Part shown: piece after piece, positions 33,541-43,432 of the stretch
Layout: each line of letters begins with the position of its first letter
How positions within the stretch are numbered: position 1 is the stretch's first letter
Assembly: GCA_019424645.1 (NCBI GenBank)
Contig: JAHYZB010000079.1
Coordinates: 1 to 44,763 of the forward strand
Origin: Oxalobacter formigenes
GTDB taxonomy: Bacteria > Pseudomonadota > Gammaproteobacteria > Burkholderiales > Burkholderiaceae_D
DNA length: 44,763 bases
Direction of reading: 5' to 3'
Position numbers and translations under genes: made by a program
The notes under the pieces: model-generated
Told to the model about the DNA's origin: nothing
Database searches by the model: none
What the model saw: only the letters and a program-made list of their open reading frames with translations

Positions 33541-33786
33541 CTACTTGCGTTTCACGATAATGGAAAACACGCCTTTATCTTCGGATTCACCGACGACTTC
33601 ATTTCCAGTCTGACGTCCGAAAAAATGAAAGTCAGAAGCCGCTGCCGGATCGGTCGCCAGCACCTTCAGCAACTGGCCTGATTCCATCGTTGCCAGCACT
33701 TTTTTTGCACGCAGAATCGGCATCGGACATTTCAGCCCGCAAGCATCGACTGTCTGATCAACTTTTTTTTCCGCGTCGTTTTCCAT
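33541..33786 (-). CDS. TusA/SirA-family sulfurtransferase-like protein
   Basis: An 81-residue protein with the family motif CGLKCPMPILRAKK, in which the first Cys (about residue 15) is the sulfur-carrying one, followed by the typical SGQLLKVLATDPAAASD and FSIIVKRK. Family members relay persulfide sulfur for tRNA thiolation or other pathways; which role applies here is not clear. The start at 33786 (GGGG upstream, 11 bases after the alaS stop) is preferred over one inside alaS at 33831. Its place next to alaS, a tRNA gene partner, suits a translation-linked role. Confidence 0.88.
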   Translation of the reverse strand: MENDAEKKVDQTVDACGLKCPMPILRAKKVLATMESGQLLKVLATDPAAASDFHFFGRQTGNEVVGESEDKGVFSIIVKRK

Positions 33787-33796
33787 TACCCCGCCA

Positions 33797-36409
33797 TCAG
33801 CCCAGACGTTCCTGGACCCAGCCTCCCACACTATTCAATGCGCCATCCAGACCGCTCGGGTCGGTACCACCTGCGGCAGCCATATCCGGGCGACCGCCGC
33901 CCTTGCCACCCACCTGTTTGGCAACGTGATTCACCAGTTCACCCGCTTTCAGTTTCGACGTCATGTCGGATGTCACACCCGCAATCAGACTGACCTTTCC
34001 GTCATTGACAGCAGCCAGAACGATAGCCGCCGTTTTCAGCTTGTCTTTCAGTTTATCCATCGTACTGCGCAAGCCCGGAACGTCAGCTCCTTCAATCATG
34101 GCAGCCAGCACCTTGACGCCCTTGACGTCTGTTGCCTTGTCTGCCAGATCGTCGCCCTGGCTGGAAGCGAATTTCGCTTTCAGGGTAGACAGTTCACGGT
34201 CGAGACCTTTAATGTGGTCCTGCACCTGTACGATACGATTGACCAGTTCATCCGGCTGGGTTTTCAGGGCGGAAGCGGCTTCACCGACCTTGCGTGCCAT
34301 ATCCTGAACCCATTGCATGGCCACGAGACCGGTCACCGCTTCAATACGACGAATACCTGCAGCGACACCGCTTTCCGAGACGACCTTGAAGAAACCGATA
34401 TCGCCTGTACGGGAAACGTGGGTACCACCGCACAATTCGCAGGAAAAACCGATATCCAGCACACGGACGACATCGCCGTATTTTTCGCCGAAAAGCGCCG
34501 TCGCACCATGCGCAATCGCTTCATCGAAACTCATCTGATGGGCTTCGGTCGGATTGTTCGCCACGATTTCCCGATTGACAATTTCTTCTACCTGACGGAT
34601 TTCATCGTCGGTAATCGGTGCGTTATGGCTGAAGTCGAAACGGGTTTTTTCCGGATCGACCAGCGAGCCGCGCTGTGCGACATGAGAGCCGAGTACCTGA
34701 CGCAATGCCTTGTGCATCAGATGGGTGACCGAGTGGTTACGCATCGTCTGGGCACGCGATTCCATATTGACTCGCGCATCAAGTTTGTCACCGATCGCAA
34801 TTGTTCCATTGACGACCTTGCCATGATGACCGGCAACGTCAGCCTGAATCTTCTGTGTATCCTCGACTTCAAAACGCAGCTTGTTACCGACCAGAGCACC
34901 CACATCACCGACCTGACCACCGGATTCGGCATAGAACGGCGTGGTATCGAGCACCACAACGCCATTTTGTCCCGCTTCGATTTTATCAACGGGAGTCCCG
35001 TCACGATACAAGGCGATAACCGTACCGACTTCTTCCAGCCGTTCGTAACCGACAAACTGTGTTTTTTCACCGTGGTATTCCAGAGCAGCTGCCATCTTGA
35101 ACTTGCCGGAGGCACGGGCTGTCGCTCTCTGTTTTTCCATGGCGACGTCGAAACCGGCTTCATCCACCGTCATGTTTCTTTCACGGCAGATATCGGCTGT
35201 GAGATCGAGCGGGAAACCGTAGGTATCGTACAGCGTGAAAGCCGTTTCACCATTTAACACCTTCGAACTGTCGGAGAGTGCCGATTCCAGAATTTTCATG
35301 CCGTTATCGAGCGTTTCGCCGAAACGTTCTTCTTCATGACGCAATACGCGCTGGACGTTACCGGCCGCTTCCACCAGTTCAGGATAGGCTGCCCCCATTT
35401 CCCTGACGAGATCTTCAACGAGCTTGTAAAAGAAAGGCCTGGTCTGGCCGAGTTTGTAACCATGGCGCAAGGCGCGGCGGATAATGCGACGTAATACGTA
35501 ACCATGACCGTCGCTGCCCGGAATCAGCCCGTCAACGATCATGAATGAGGTCGCACGAATATGGTCGGCAATGACTTTCAGGGAATTGTTTGTCAGATCG
35601 GTCGTACCCGTTTCACGGGCAGCGGCCTTGATCAGACTCTGGAACAAATCTATTTCATAATTGCTATGAACGTGCTGCAATACGGCTGCCAGACGTTCCA
35701 GCCCCATACCGGTATCGACGCAGGGACTTGGCAATGGCGCCATATTACCCTGTTCATCCCGGTTAAACTGCATGAACACCAGATTCCAGATTTCGATGTA
35801 ACGATCCCCATCTTCATCCGGGCTTCCCGGAGGGCCGCCGGCAACGTCAGGACCGTGGTCGTAAAAAATTTCACTGCATGGGCCGCATGGACCGGTATCG
35901 GCCATCTGCCAGAAATTGTCCGACGCATAGCGGGCACCCTTGTTGTCGCCAATCCGGACGATTCTGTCTTTCGGCAGACCGATTTCATTGGCCCAGATGT
36001 CAAAGGCTTCGTCGTCTTCATAATAAACGGTTGCCCAGAGCTTGTCGGCAGGCAGCTTGTAAACCGTCGTCAGGAGTTCCCATGCGTAATGGATGGCATC
36101 CCGCTTGAAATAATCGCCAAAGCTGAAGTTACCCAGCATTTCGAAAAAGGTGTGATGACGCGCTGTATATCCGACGTTTTCCAGATCGTTATGCTTGCCG
36201 CCAGCGCGAACGCAGCGTTGTACGGAAGTGGCACGGGTATAGGGACGTTTGTCGAGTCCGAGGAAAACATCCTTGAACTGCACCATCCCTGCATTGGTCA
36301 GCATCAGGGTAGGGTCGTTGGCAGGAACCAGCGAGCTCGAACGGACGACAGTATGACCCTTGGCCTCAAAAAAGCTCAGAAACTTTTGACGAATTTCGGC
36401 AGATTTCAT
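33797..36409 (-). CDS. alaS: Alanyl-tRNA synthetase
   Basis: Class II synthetase charging tRNA-Ala, with proofreading. The 870-residue protein starts MKSAEIRQKFLSFFEAKGH; seven residues from an upstream TTG (36430) are not typical. The catalytic core has RATSVQRCVRAGGKHND and the motif 3 region DGLIPGSDGHGYVLRRIIRR. The editing domain has the zinc ligands NHSVTHLMH and CELCGGTH, and the C-Ala domain ends with GGKGGGRPDMAAAG. All key residues are present. It heads the run alaS-tusA-like-etfB-etfA. Confidence 0.97.
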   Translation of the reverse strand: MKSAEIRQKFLSFFEAKGHTVVRSSSLVPANDPTLMLTNAGMVQFKDVFLGLDKRPYTRATSVQRCVRAGGKHNDLENVGYTARHHTFFEMLGNFSFGDYFKRDAIHYAWELLTTVYKLPADKLWATVYYEDDEAFDIWANEIGLPKDRIVRIGDNKGARYASDNFWQMADTGPCGPCSEIFYDHGPDVAGGPPGSPDEDGDRYIEIWNLVFMQFNRDEQGNMAPLPSPCVDTGMGLERLAAVLQHVHSNYEIDLFQSLIKAAARETGTTDLTNNSLKVIADHIRATSFMIVDGLIPGSDGHGYVLRRIIRRALRHGYKLGQTRPFFYKLVEDLVREMGAAYPELVEAAGNVQRVLRHEEERFGETLDNGMKILESALSDSSKVLNGETAFTLYDTYGFPLDLTADICRERNMTVDEAGFDVAMEKQRATARASGKFKMAAALEYHGEKTQFVGYERLEEVGTVIALYRDGTPVDKIEAGQNGVVVLDTTPFYAESGGQVGDVGALVGNKLRFEVEDTQKIQADVAGHHGKVVNGTIAIGDKLDARVNMESRAQTMRNHSVTHLMHKALRQVLGSHVAQRGSLVDPEKTRFDFSHNAPITDDEIRQVEEIVNREIVANNPTEAHQMSFDEAIAHGATALFGEKYGDVVRVLDIGFSCELCGGTHVSRTGDIGFFKVVSESGVAAGIRRIEAVTGLVAMQWVQDMARKVGEAASALKTQPDELVNRIVQVQDHIKGLDRELSTLKAKFASSQGDDLADKATDVKGVKVLAAMIEGADVPGLRSTMDKLKDKLKTAAIVLAAVNDGKVSLIAGVTSDMTSKLKAGELVNHVAKQVGGKGGGRPDMAAAGGTDPSGLDGALNSVGGWVQERLG

Positions 36410-36446
36410 TTTTGTATTGAAAGTAAGCAAGAATGCTGAAACAACG

Positions 36447-36452
36447 ATTATA
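36447..36452 (-). promoter_or_regulatory. Possible -10 element of alaS
   Basis: A perfect TATAAT on the minus strand 38 bases before the alaS ATG; no clear -35 at the right distance. Confidence 0.35.
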
Positions 36453-36625
36453 AAAGAAAAAAACCAGACATACCCGACAGTTTTGCGTTCGAAAAGAACG
36501 GTTGAATCCGCCTGAAAGCCTTTATTGAAACAAAAATGAAAGGCTTGGCAGGCATTTCATTCAGTTCGGAGAATACCCGGATATTTTTGTCATTGTGGTT
36601 TAAATAAAACAGTCTATTTCAATTG

Positions 36626-36656
36626 AAAAACAGCCTGTTTGAAACAGGCTGTTTTT
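36626..36656 (-). terminator. Intrinsic terminator after purL
   Basis: AACAGCCTGTTT / GAAACAGGCTGTT stem with flanking A and T runs; on the minus strand five Ts follow. It sits about 20 bases after the purL stop and shares its stem ACAGGCTG with the terminator after tRNA-Pro. Confidence 0.8.
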
Positions 36657-36678
36657 CAGGTTCCAACCAGTCACATCA

Positions 36679-39600
36679 TCAGCCCATCCATTTGCGGGCA
36701 TTTCGGAACATACGCATCCAGGGAGAATTTTCCGCCCAGAAGTCAGGTGCCCATGACTGCTGTACCGTTCTGAATACCCGTTCGGCATGAGGCATCAATA
36801 CCGTAAAGCGGCCATCGGCGGTCGTAACCGATGTGATCCCCTGCGGCGAACCGTTCGGGTTCATCGGATACATATCCGTTGGCATGCCCTTATGGTCGAC
36901 GTAACGCATGGCAACCAGTGCCTTGTCGATATTGCCCTGCTGCGAGAAATCGGCGCGACCCTCTCCGTGAGAAACGACGATCGGCGCTTTCGTTCCTTCC
37001 ATACCATCGAAGAAAATGGACGGCGATTTTTGAATTTCAACCATCGTGAAACGCGCTTCAAACTGTTCCGAACGGTTGCGGACAAATTTCGGCCAGGCTC
37101 TAGCTCCCGGAATGATGGAAGCGAGACTGCTCATCATCTGGCAACCGTTACAGATACCGAGTGCAAACGTATCCTGACGGATAAAGAAGGTTTCGAACTG
37201 TTCTTTCAGCATATCGTTGAACAGAATCGTTTTCGCCCAGCCTTCGCCGGCACCCAGTACGTCACCGTAGGAAAAACCGCCAACTGCGATCAGCCCCTTG
37301 CAATTGTCCAGCGACATGCGTCCACTGATCAAATCACTCATATGGACATCGATCGCTTCAAAACCGGCCTTGTGCATCACGTAAGCGGTTTCCACATGCG
37401 AGTTGGAACCCTGTTCACGCAGGATCGCAACTTGCGGACGAGCGCCCTTGCCGATAAACGGAGCGGCAATGTCTTCTTCCAGATCGAAAGTCACGAGCGG
37501 TGCCATTCCCGTATCGGTCACATCGAGAATCCGGTCGTATTCCATGTCGGCACATTCCGGATTGTCGCGCAAACGGGCGATACGCCAGCTCGTTTCACTC
37601 CACAGACGGTGCAGATTGACGCGGGAATGCGTATAAACCGGCATCCCACGCAGATTGAATTGCAGCGTTTCACCTTCAGTGACGGTGCCCAGAACGTGCG
37701 TTGCCTTGTCGAGTCCCGCCCTTTTCAGCGCCATCTTTATTTTTCTGAGATCCGCAACACGGATCTGGATGACCGCACCCAGTTCTTCATTAAACAGTGT
37801 CGACAGGATATTTTCCTTGTCAGTGCCTTTTTCAACAGCTGCATCGACGATGGAATCGAGATCAATCGACAGCCCGGAGCGGCTGGCAAAAGCCATTTCA
37901 CACAATGTCGCAAACAGGCCGCCGTCAGAACGATCATGGTAAGCCAGAATCCTGTCTTCCCTGTTCTGTTTCTGGATAACCGCAAAGAACGCTTTCAGGT
38001 CGTTTGCGCTATCGACATCCGGAACGGATGAACCAATCTGTTGCGTGACCTGAGCGAGAGCCGAAGCACCCATACGGTTCTTGCCACGTCCCAGATCGAT
38101 CAACAGCAACACGGTTTCACCGACATCTGTATTCAACAGAGGCGTCAGTGCACCACGAACGTCCGGCACAGGCGCAAAAGCGGAAACGATCAGGGAAACC
38201 GGCGACATCACGTCCTTGTCCTGTTCCCCGTCTTTCCAGGTCGTTCTCATCGAGAGCGAATCCTTGCCGACCGGAATGCTGATACCCAGTTCCGGGCACA
38301 AATCCATACCGACTGCCTTGACGGTATCGAACAGGGCTGCATCCTGACCGGGTTGTCCACACGCTGCCATCCAGTTGGCTGACAGTTTGATATCTGAAAT
38401 ATCCCTGATCGGAGCAGAGGCAATATTGGTCAGTGCTTCACCGATTGCCATACGGCCTGAAGCCGGGGCATCGATCACGGCCAGAGGGGTTCTTTCACCC
38501 ATTGCCATCGCTTCACCAGCGTAGCCTTCAAAGCTCATCAATGTGACAGCGCAGTCTGCAACCGGTACCTGCCAGGGTCCGACCATCTGGTCACGACTCG
38601 TCAAACCACCCACGGAACGATCGCCGATCGTGATCAAAAACGATTTGTCGCCTACTGTCGGCAACAGCATCACGTCTTTTGCGACTTTGTCGATATCGAG
38701 ATGATCGAGTTTGACGGTCGGATAATCGCAGGATACATGCGTGACGTCACGATGCATCTTCGGCGGTTTGCCAAGCAAAACATCCATTGGCATATCGACA
38801 GGATCGTTTTTATATTCCGGATCGACCACTTTAAGCTGTCTTTCTTCTGTGGCGACGCCTACGATGGAATACGGACAACGTTCCCGTTCACACAACTCGT
38901 CGAACAACTGGACATTTTCCTGCCCGACCGCCAGAACATAACGTTCCTGCGATTCGTTACTCCAGATTTCACGAGGCGACAAACCACTTTCTTCCAGTGG
39001 CACGTTTCTCAGATCGAACACGGCACCACGGTTGGCATCATTCGTGATTTCCGGGAAGGCATTCGACAAACCACCTGCGCCCACGTCATGAATCGATAAA
39101 ATCGGGTTCTTTTCCTTCATCGACCAGCAGGCATTGATCACTTCCTGCGCACGGCGCTGCATTTCAGGATTACCCCGCTGAACCGAATCGAAATCCAGAT
39201 CTGCGGTATTCGCACCAGTCGCCATTGAGGAAGCCGCGCCACCGCCCATGCCGATACGCATGCCCGGACCACCCAGCTGGATCAGCAAGGTACCGACCGG
39301 CAATTCATTTTTCTTCGTATGCAAGTCCGAAATGGAACCGATTCCGCCCGCCAGCATGATCGGCTTGTGATACCCGAACACCTGATTGTCCACATTCTGT
39401 TCATAAGTACGGAAATAACCGGTCAGGTTCGGACGTCCGAATTCATTATTGAAGGCGGCACCTCCAATCGGGCCGTCGATCATGATCTGCAATGGGGAAG
39501 CGATACGGTCAGGTTTGCCGTAGACGGCCTGACTGCTGTCTTTTTCATCTTTGGCAGCGTCAGCGGTATTTTCCCAACTGCGCTGCGCTTCGGGCAACAG

Positions 39601-40632
39601 GAGATTGGAAACGGTAAATCCGGTCAGACCGGCCTTCGGTTTTGCGCCACGCCCTGTCGCACCTTCGTCACGGATTTCACCGCCGGAACCGGTAGCTGCT
39701 CCCGGGAACGGAGAAATTGCTGTGGGATGATTATGTGTTTCCACCTTCATCAGAATATGAGCCAATTCTTCATTCGGACGATAGATATAATCGTTCTGGC
39801 CACCTTGTGGATAAAAGCGCATGACCTTTGCGCCCTCGATAATCGAGGAATTATCACTGTAGGCGACGATCGTGCCTTCCGGGTGTTTTTCGTGCGTATT
39901 GCGGATCATCGCAAAAAGCGAATTCGACTGGTCTTTTCCGTCAATCGTCCAGTCGGCATTGAAAATCTTGTGTCGGCAGTGCTCACTGTTTGCCTGCGCG
40001 AACATCATCAGTTCGACGTCCGTCGGATTGCGTCCTGCCTTGGAAAAAGCATCGAAAAGATAATCGATTTCATCATCTGACAAGGCCAGTCCAAGCTCGC
40101 CGTTGGCCTTGACCAGCGCATCTTTCCCTCCGGCAACGACATCGACATATTCGAGCGGTTTCGCTTCCAGTTCCTGAAACAGCGCCTTTGCATCATTCCG
40201 TTTTTCCAGAACCATTTCCGTCATACGGTCATGCAATTTTTCCATCAATTGCAAACGGGTGTCTTCCGAAAGGGGTGCTCCCTTTTTGGGGCGCTGGATA
40301 CGATATGAAATGCCGCGTTCCACCCGTTTGATATCATTCATCCCACAATTGTGGACAATATCCGTCGCCTTGGAAGCCCAGGGTGAAATCGTTCCGATGC
40401 GTGGGACGACCACATATTCGTCACCCTTTTCACTTCCGGGAAATGGATCGCCATAAGTCAGCAAGGCACCCAGACGGTCAAGCTCTTCTTTCGAAATGGC
40501 ATCAGCGCCATCGACAAAATGCAGGTAACGCGCAGTTACACCTGTAATGGCAGGGTCAATCGCCTGCAGGGCGGACAAAAGTCTTTGGGCGCGAAAGGCG
40601 GACAAGGCATTGGAACCAGCGAGAATAAGCAT
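36679..40632 (-). CDS. purL: Phosphoribosylformylglycinamidine synthase, single-chain type
   Basis: Fourth step of purine synthesis: FGAR plus glutamine and ATP to FGAM. The 1,317-residue protein is the large proteobacterial form. In order it has the N-terminal PurS-like domain, a linker, two PurM-like halves (metal and phosphate loops such as ETHNHPTAISPFPGAATG and GGAASSMATGANTADLDFDS), and the C-terminal glutaminase with nucleophile Cys in FALGICNGCQMM and catalytic His/Glu further on (PIVVSHGEGRADF). The length and all domains are normal. There is no clear ribosome binding site; a TATAAT lies 50 bases upstream. Confidence 0.97.
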   Translation of the reverse strand: MLILAGSNALSAFRAQRLLSALQAIDPAITGVTARYLHFVDGADAISKEELDRLGALLTYGDPFPGSEKGDEYVVVPRIGTISPWASKATDIVHNCGMNDIKRVERGISYRIQRPKKGAPLSEDTRLQLMEKLHDRMTEMVLEKRNDAKALFQELEAKPLEYVDVVAGGKDALVKANGELGLALSDDEIDYLFDAFSKAGRNPTDVELMMFAQANSEHCRHKIFNADWTIDGKDQSNSLFAMIRNTHEKHPEGTIVAYSDNSSIIEGAKVMRFYPQGGQNDYIYRPNEELAHILMKVETHNHPTAISPFPGAATGSGGEIRDEGATGRGAKPKAGLTGFTVSNLLLPEAQRSWENTADAAKDEKDSSQAVYGKPDRIASPLQIMIDGPIGGAAFNNEFGRPNLTGYFRTYEQNVDNQVFGYHKPIMLAGGIGSISDLHTKKNELPVGTLLIQLGGPGMRIGMGGGAASSMATGANTADLDFDSVQRGNPEMQRRAQEVINACWSMKEKNPILSIHDVGAGGLSNAFPEITNDANRGAVFDLRNVPLEESGLSPREIWSNESQERYVLAVGQENVQLFDELCERERCPYSIVGVATEERQLKVVDPEYKNDPVDMPMDVLLGKPPKMHRDVTHVSCDYPTVKLDHLDIDKVAKDVMLLPTVGDKSFLITIGDRSVGGLTSRDQMVGPWQVPVADCAVTLMSFEGYAGEAMAMGERTPLAVIDAPASGRMAIGEALTNIASAPIRDISDIKLSANWMAACGQPGQDAALFDTVKAVGMDLCPELGISIPVGKDSLSMRTTWKDGEQDKDVMSPVSLIVSAFAPVPDVRGALTPLLNTDVGETVLLLIDLGRGKNRMGASALAQVTQQIGSSVPDVDSANDLKAFFAVIQKQNREDRILAYHDRSDGGLFATLCEMAFASRSGLSIDLDSIVDAAVEKGTDKENILSTLFNEELGAVIQIRVADLRKIKMALKRAGLDKATHVLGTVTEGETLQFNLRGMPVYTHSRVNLHRLWSETSWRIARLRDNPECADMEYDRILDVTDTGMAPLVTFDLEEDIAAPFIGKGARPQVAILREQGSNSHVETAYVMHKAGFEAIDVHMSDLISGRMSLDNCKGLIAVGGFSYGDVLGAGEGWAKTILFNDMLKEQFETFFIRQDTFALGICNGCQMMSSLASIIPGARAWPKFVRNRSEQFEARFTMVEIQKSPSIFFDGMEGTKAPIVVSHGEGRADFSQQGNIDKALVAMRYVDHKGMPTDMYPMNPNGSPQGITSVTTADGRFTVLMPHAERVFRTVQQSWAPDFWAENSPWMRMFRNARKWMG

Positions 40633-40681
40633 ATGGTCTAGTCAAGAATAGAAAAAATGAGGCAAAAACCGGTAATTGATT

Positions 40682-40687
40682 ATTATA
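40682..40687 (-). promoter_or_regulatory. Possible -10 element of purL
   Basis: TATAAT on the minus strand about 50 bases before the purL ATG, in the gap after the histidine kinase gene; the -35 is poor. Confidence 0.4.
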
Positions 40688-40756
40688 CCCTTGCCGTCAA
40701 AACAGCAACAGTGCGGCCATGAAAAAGGAAGTGCCGCGTGTTTTGATGCCGGAATT

Positions 40757-42142
40757 TTATTTTTTGGAAGGCGCGGAAGGAAACAGAACGGAAACGATCA
40801 ATCCACCCTCTTTTCTGTTGTCGAGTGAAACACGACCACGATAGCGTTTGGCGATCCGCAAGACGATAGCCAGCCCCAGACCGGAACCGTTTGCCTGACC
40901 TCTTGCATCATCCATACGGGTAAACGGACGCAACATCCTCTCAAAACTACCTTCAGGCACACCCTGACCGTGATCGGCAATTTCAATCAGTACGCCTTCG
41001 CCCTGTCGCCTGCACACCACATCCACTGTGGCGATGCCGTCTTCCGAACGGCCATAACGGTCGATATTGGTCAGAATGTTATTGAACAGACGGCGAATGT
41101 CGATCTCGCTTGCAGCGATGTGAAGTCCTTCTTCAATATTCGCGTCTATGTTCATGTCGGGATGGCGCTGTGCATCTTCCACAAGAACCTGCATCAGCGA
41201 ACCGAGATCAATGCTTTCCGTACTGACCGGATTATTCAGGCGTGCATAATCCAGAAATTGCCCCACAATCGCATCCATCTGCGTAATATCCGACTGCATG
41301 CCATCCTTGCTTTCTTCAGATAATGAAGAGAGTTCAAGCTCAAGCCGCATGCGGGAAAGCGGGGTCCTCAAATCGTGTGAAATACCTGCCAGGATTTCCG
41401 TCCTGTCCGAATCCACCCTTTCAAGATCTTTGACCATCTGGTTGAAACTGTGATTGGCTTCCCTGATTTCGGAAACCCCTTTTTCAGGAAGGGATTCGGG
41501 TGATTTGCCATTCGCCATCAGTCTGGCCGCGTAAGCCAGCCGCGCAAGCGGTTCATTTAAAAGACGTGAAATCAGGCCCGCCCCTATCAATGACAAAAGC
41601 AGAACAACACCACCCCAGCCGAGCCACCTCAAGCCCGAAATTCCCTTCAGGCGCCCGTTATCCAGCCGTAGCCAGTAAACATCGTCTTCCTCCAGCTGGA
41701 AGCTGATCCAGAAACCGGGCATATCGTTGACCTTCGGTGAAATGATCGTATCTTCGCCCATTTTTTGCTGAACGACGGGAAGCATGCTCTGCATCAAATC
41801 GTCACCATCCGTAATCGGGTCGATTTTGTCGGAAGGTTCAAGCGGATAAATCCGGATGCCCTCGTTACTTGCCAGATCGAACAGAAGTTCCCGTCTCAGT
41901 TCAGGTGCGGAATGTGCCAGCGCCGCCCGGGTAATCGTCACAAGGGAAACAATCTGATCTGCAACCTGCCTCGCCCTTGGGCCCCGCTGCTCGATACGAA
42001 AACTCGCGATCCAGGCTCCCATGCTGACCATGAGCAGGATACCGACCAGAAAAAAAGTGCGCCAGAAAAGACCGCTTTTCCACCAGGGTGTCGGCGACAC
42101 CGGCAAAACGGAAGAGGCTTGCGTCTGTGAAAAATCGGTCAT
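40757..42142 (-). CDS. EnvZ-like sensor histidine kinase
   Basis: A 461-residue inner-membrane kinase: membrane segments at about 27-47 and 172-193 around a periplasmic domain, a HAMP linker (LNEPLARLAYAARLMANG), the H-box GISHDLRTPLSRMR with H256, and the ATPase domain with N box (RRLFNNILTNIDRYG), G1 (IADHGQGVP) and G2 (GQANGSGLGLAIV). This is the HPK architecture of EnvZ and other OmpR-family partners. It starts 12 bases after the response-regulator stop, so both are co-transcribed. The signal is unknown; EnvZ-type naming is from family resemblance. Confidence 0.9.
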   Translation of the reverse strand: MTDFSQTQASSVLPVSPTPWWKSGLFWRTFFLVGILLMVSMGAWIASFRIEQRGPRARQVADQIVSLVTITRAALAHSAPELRRELLFDLASNEGIRIYPLEPSDKIDPITDGDDLMQSMLPVVQQKMGEDTIISPKVNDMPGFWISFQLEEDDVYWLRLDNGRLKGISGLRWLGWGGVVLLLSLIGAGLISRLLNEPLARLAYAARLMANGKSPESLPEKGVSEIREANHSFNQMVKDLERVDSDRTEILAGISHDLRTPLSRMRLELELSSLSEESKDGMQSDITQMDAIVGQFLDYARLNNPVSTESIDLGSLMQVLVEDAQRHPDMNIDANIEEGLHIAASEIDIRRLFNNILTNIDRYGRSEDGIATVDVVCRRQGEGVLIEIADHGQGVPEGSFERMLRPFTRMDDARGQANGSGLGLAIVLRIAKRYRGRVSLDNRKEGGLIVSVLFPSAPSKK

Positions 42143-42154
42143 GGCAAAATGAAA

Positions 42155-42904
42155 TTATTGGGAAGCGCCGTCCGGGATGAAAACGTAACCAAGCCCCCAC
42201 ACCGTCTGGATATACAGGGGATGTGAAGGGTCCGGCTCGATGAGCTTGCGCAATCGGGAAATCTGGACGTCAAGACTGCGGTCGAATACCTCGTACTCAC
42301 GGCCTTTTGCGAGCCCCATCAACTTGTCACGGGACAAAGGCTGGCGCGCATGCCGGGCAAAAGCTTTCAAAACGGCGAATTCACCTGTCGTCAGCGATAC
42401 ATTTTCGCCATTTTTCTTCAGCGTGCGATTCCCCAGATCCAGTTCGAACTCGCCGAAATTGAAAACCTGCTGCATTTCAGAAGGCGATCCCGGGACTTCA
42501 TCAGGGCGTTTCCGTCTCAGAACAGCACTGATGCGAGCCAGCAGTTCGCGGGGGTTGAAAGGTTTCGGAAGATAATCATCAGCACCCATTTCAAGTCCGA
42601 CGATCCGGTCCGTATCCTCACCTTTAGCCGTCAGCATGATAATAGGCGTCTGGTCGCCACCACCGCGCAAACGTCTGCAAACAGACAGGCCATCTTCACC
42701 TGGCAACATCAAATCCAGCACCAGAAGGTCAAAACGTTCACGAACCCAGAACCGGTTCATGGTCTGTGCATTTTCAGCTGTTGTAACGGCGAAACCGTTT
42801 TCAGCCAGATAACGGCGAAGTAAATCTCTCAGGCGGACATCGTCATCGACAACCAGAATTTTTGTCTGACGTTCCTGTTTTTCCAATTTATCTTCTGTAC
42901 TCAT
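42155..42904 (-). CDS. ompR: OmpR-family response regulator
   Basis: A 249-residue regulator: receiver domain (ILVVDDD, phosphoacceptor Asp64 in LLVLDLMLPGEDG, switch Thr in MLTAKG, Lys in YLPKPFNP) and a C-terminal winged-helix DNA-binding domain (GEFELDLGNRTLKKNG, DRSLDVQISRLRKLIEPD, TVWGLGYVFIPDG), close to OmpR of betaproteobacteria. Start at the ATG of MSTEDKLEK is chosen; an in-frame GTG at 42919 would add five residues, and neither has a strong ribosome binding site. TTAC repeats at 42976-43013 upstream may be its own binding sites. Confidence 0.9.
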   Translation of the reverse strand: MSTEDKLEKQERQTKILVVDDDVRLRDLLRRYLAENGFAVTTAENAQTMNRFWVRERFDLLVLDLMLPGEDGLSVCRRLRGGGDQTPIIMLTAKGEDTDRIVGLEMGADDYLPKPFNPRELLARISAVLRRKRPDEVPGSPSEMQQVFNFGEFELDLGNRTLKKNGENVSLTTGEFAVLKAFARHARQPLSRDKLMGLAKGREYEVFDRSLDVQISRLRKLIEPDPSHPLYIQTVWGLGYVFIPDGASQ

Positions 42905-42975
42905 ATTCGATAAGTCCACTTGAAAAGTCTCGGTATGTTCAGACTAGACCAAAAAGAAAAACAAGCTAAACGGCC

Positions 42976-43013
42976 TTACATTAAGTTACAAACTTTACTG
43001 TTTTTTCGTTACT
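42976..43013. promoter_or_regulatory. TTAC direct repeats, possible OmpR-type binding sites
   Basis: TTACA at 42976, TTACA at 42986, TTACT at 42995 and TTACT at 43009: spacings of 10, 9 and 14 bases in the divergent gap between the response-regulator gene and the small secreted protein gene. OmpR/PhoB-type regulators bind such helical-turn-spaced direct repeats. Confidence 0.4.
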
Positions 43014-43093
43014 GAAAAGATGCATACAGACTACACTTGTCAAAAATTGCGATCAGTAACTTTGAATTGCACAATTATATGACTGTAAAAGAC

Positions 43094-43432
43094 ATGAAAA
43101 CCATTTCATCATTTCTTTTGGGAATCCTGATGCTCTTTTTCGGAGTGAATGTGGCGTTTGCCGCCACTGCCTGCGACAGGTCAAATACCTCGAAAGCCTG
43201 CAAAGCCGAGCATAAAAAAGCACAATCCCGAAATCATGCGGACAGGAACCAGCAACGTTCCCTCCGTCGCCAGCATACACGAGAAGCCTATGACAGACAT
43301 GACATGAATAAAACGCATGGTATGGATGAAGATGCTCCACGCTTTCACAAAGGGAAAAAAATGACCCTGGACGAACGAAACCGCCTGAGACAGCAAATCG
43401 ATGAAGCCGGGCAAGCTATTTATCATCAATAG
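43094..43432 (+). CDS. Small secreted Lys/Arg/His-rich protein
   Basis: About 112 residues from the chosen ATG; the frame extends up to 43037, with another ATG at 43079. It has a signal peptide (KTISSFLLGILMLFFGVNVAFA, cut after AFA), then a mature part rich in Arg, His, Lys and Asp with two Cys in ATACDRSNTSKACK. The C-terminus MTLDERNRLRQQIDEAGQAIY resembles a short LxxEERxxLRxxIxxAGxxIY motif seen at the end of several betaproteobacterial envelope proteins. Function unknown; position opposite the OmpR-like gene suggests it may be regulated by it. Start uncertain, no clear ribosome binding site. Confidence 0.7.
   Translation: MKTISSFLLGILMLFFGVNVAFAATACDRSNTSKACKAEHKKAQSRNHADRNQQRSLRRQHTREAYDRHDMNKTHGMDEDAPRFHKGKKMTLDERNRLRQQIDEAGQAIYHQ

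Noticed and set aside
33926..35257. 443-codon plus-strand open frame
   Set aside because: Lies wholly antisense to alaS, whose protein is complete and motif-rich; the antisense translation has no known motif and is a codon-bias shadow. The same applies to the long frames at 36787-38031 (in purL), 4557-5480 (in ftsH), and 28637-29434 and 30230-31150 (in nrdJ).
36410..36430. TTG start of alaS at 36430
   Set aside because: Adds seven residues not found in the family; MKSAEIRQ is the usual N-terminus.
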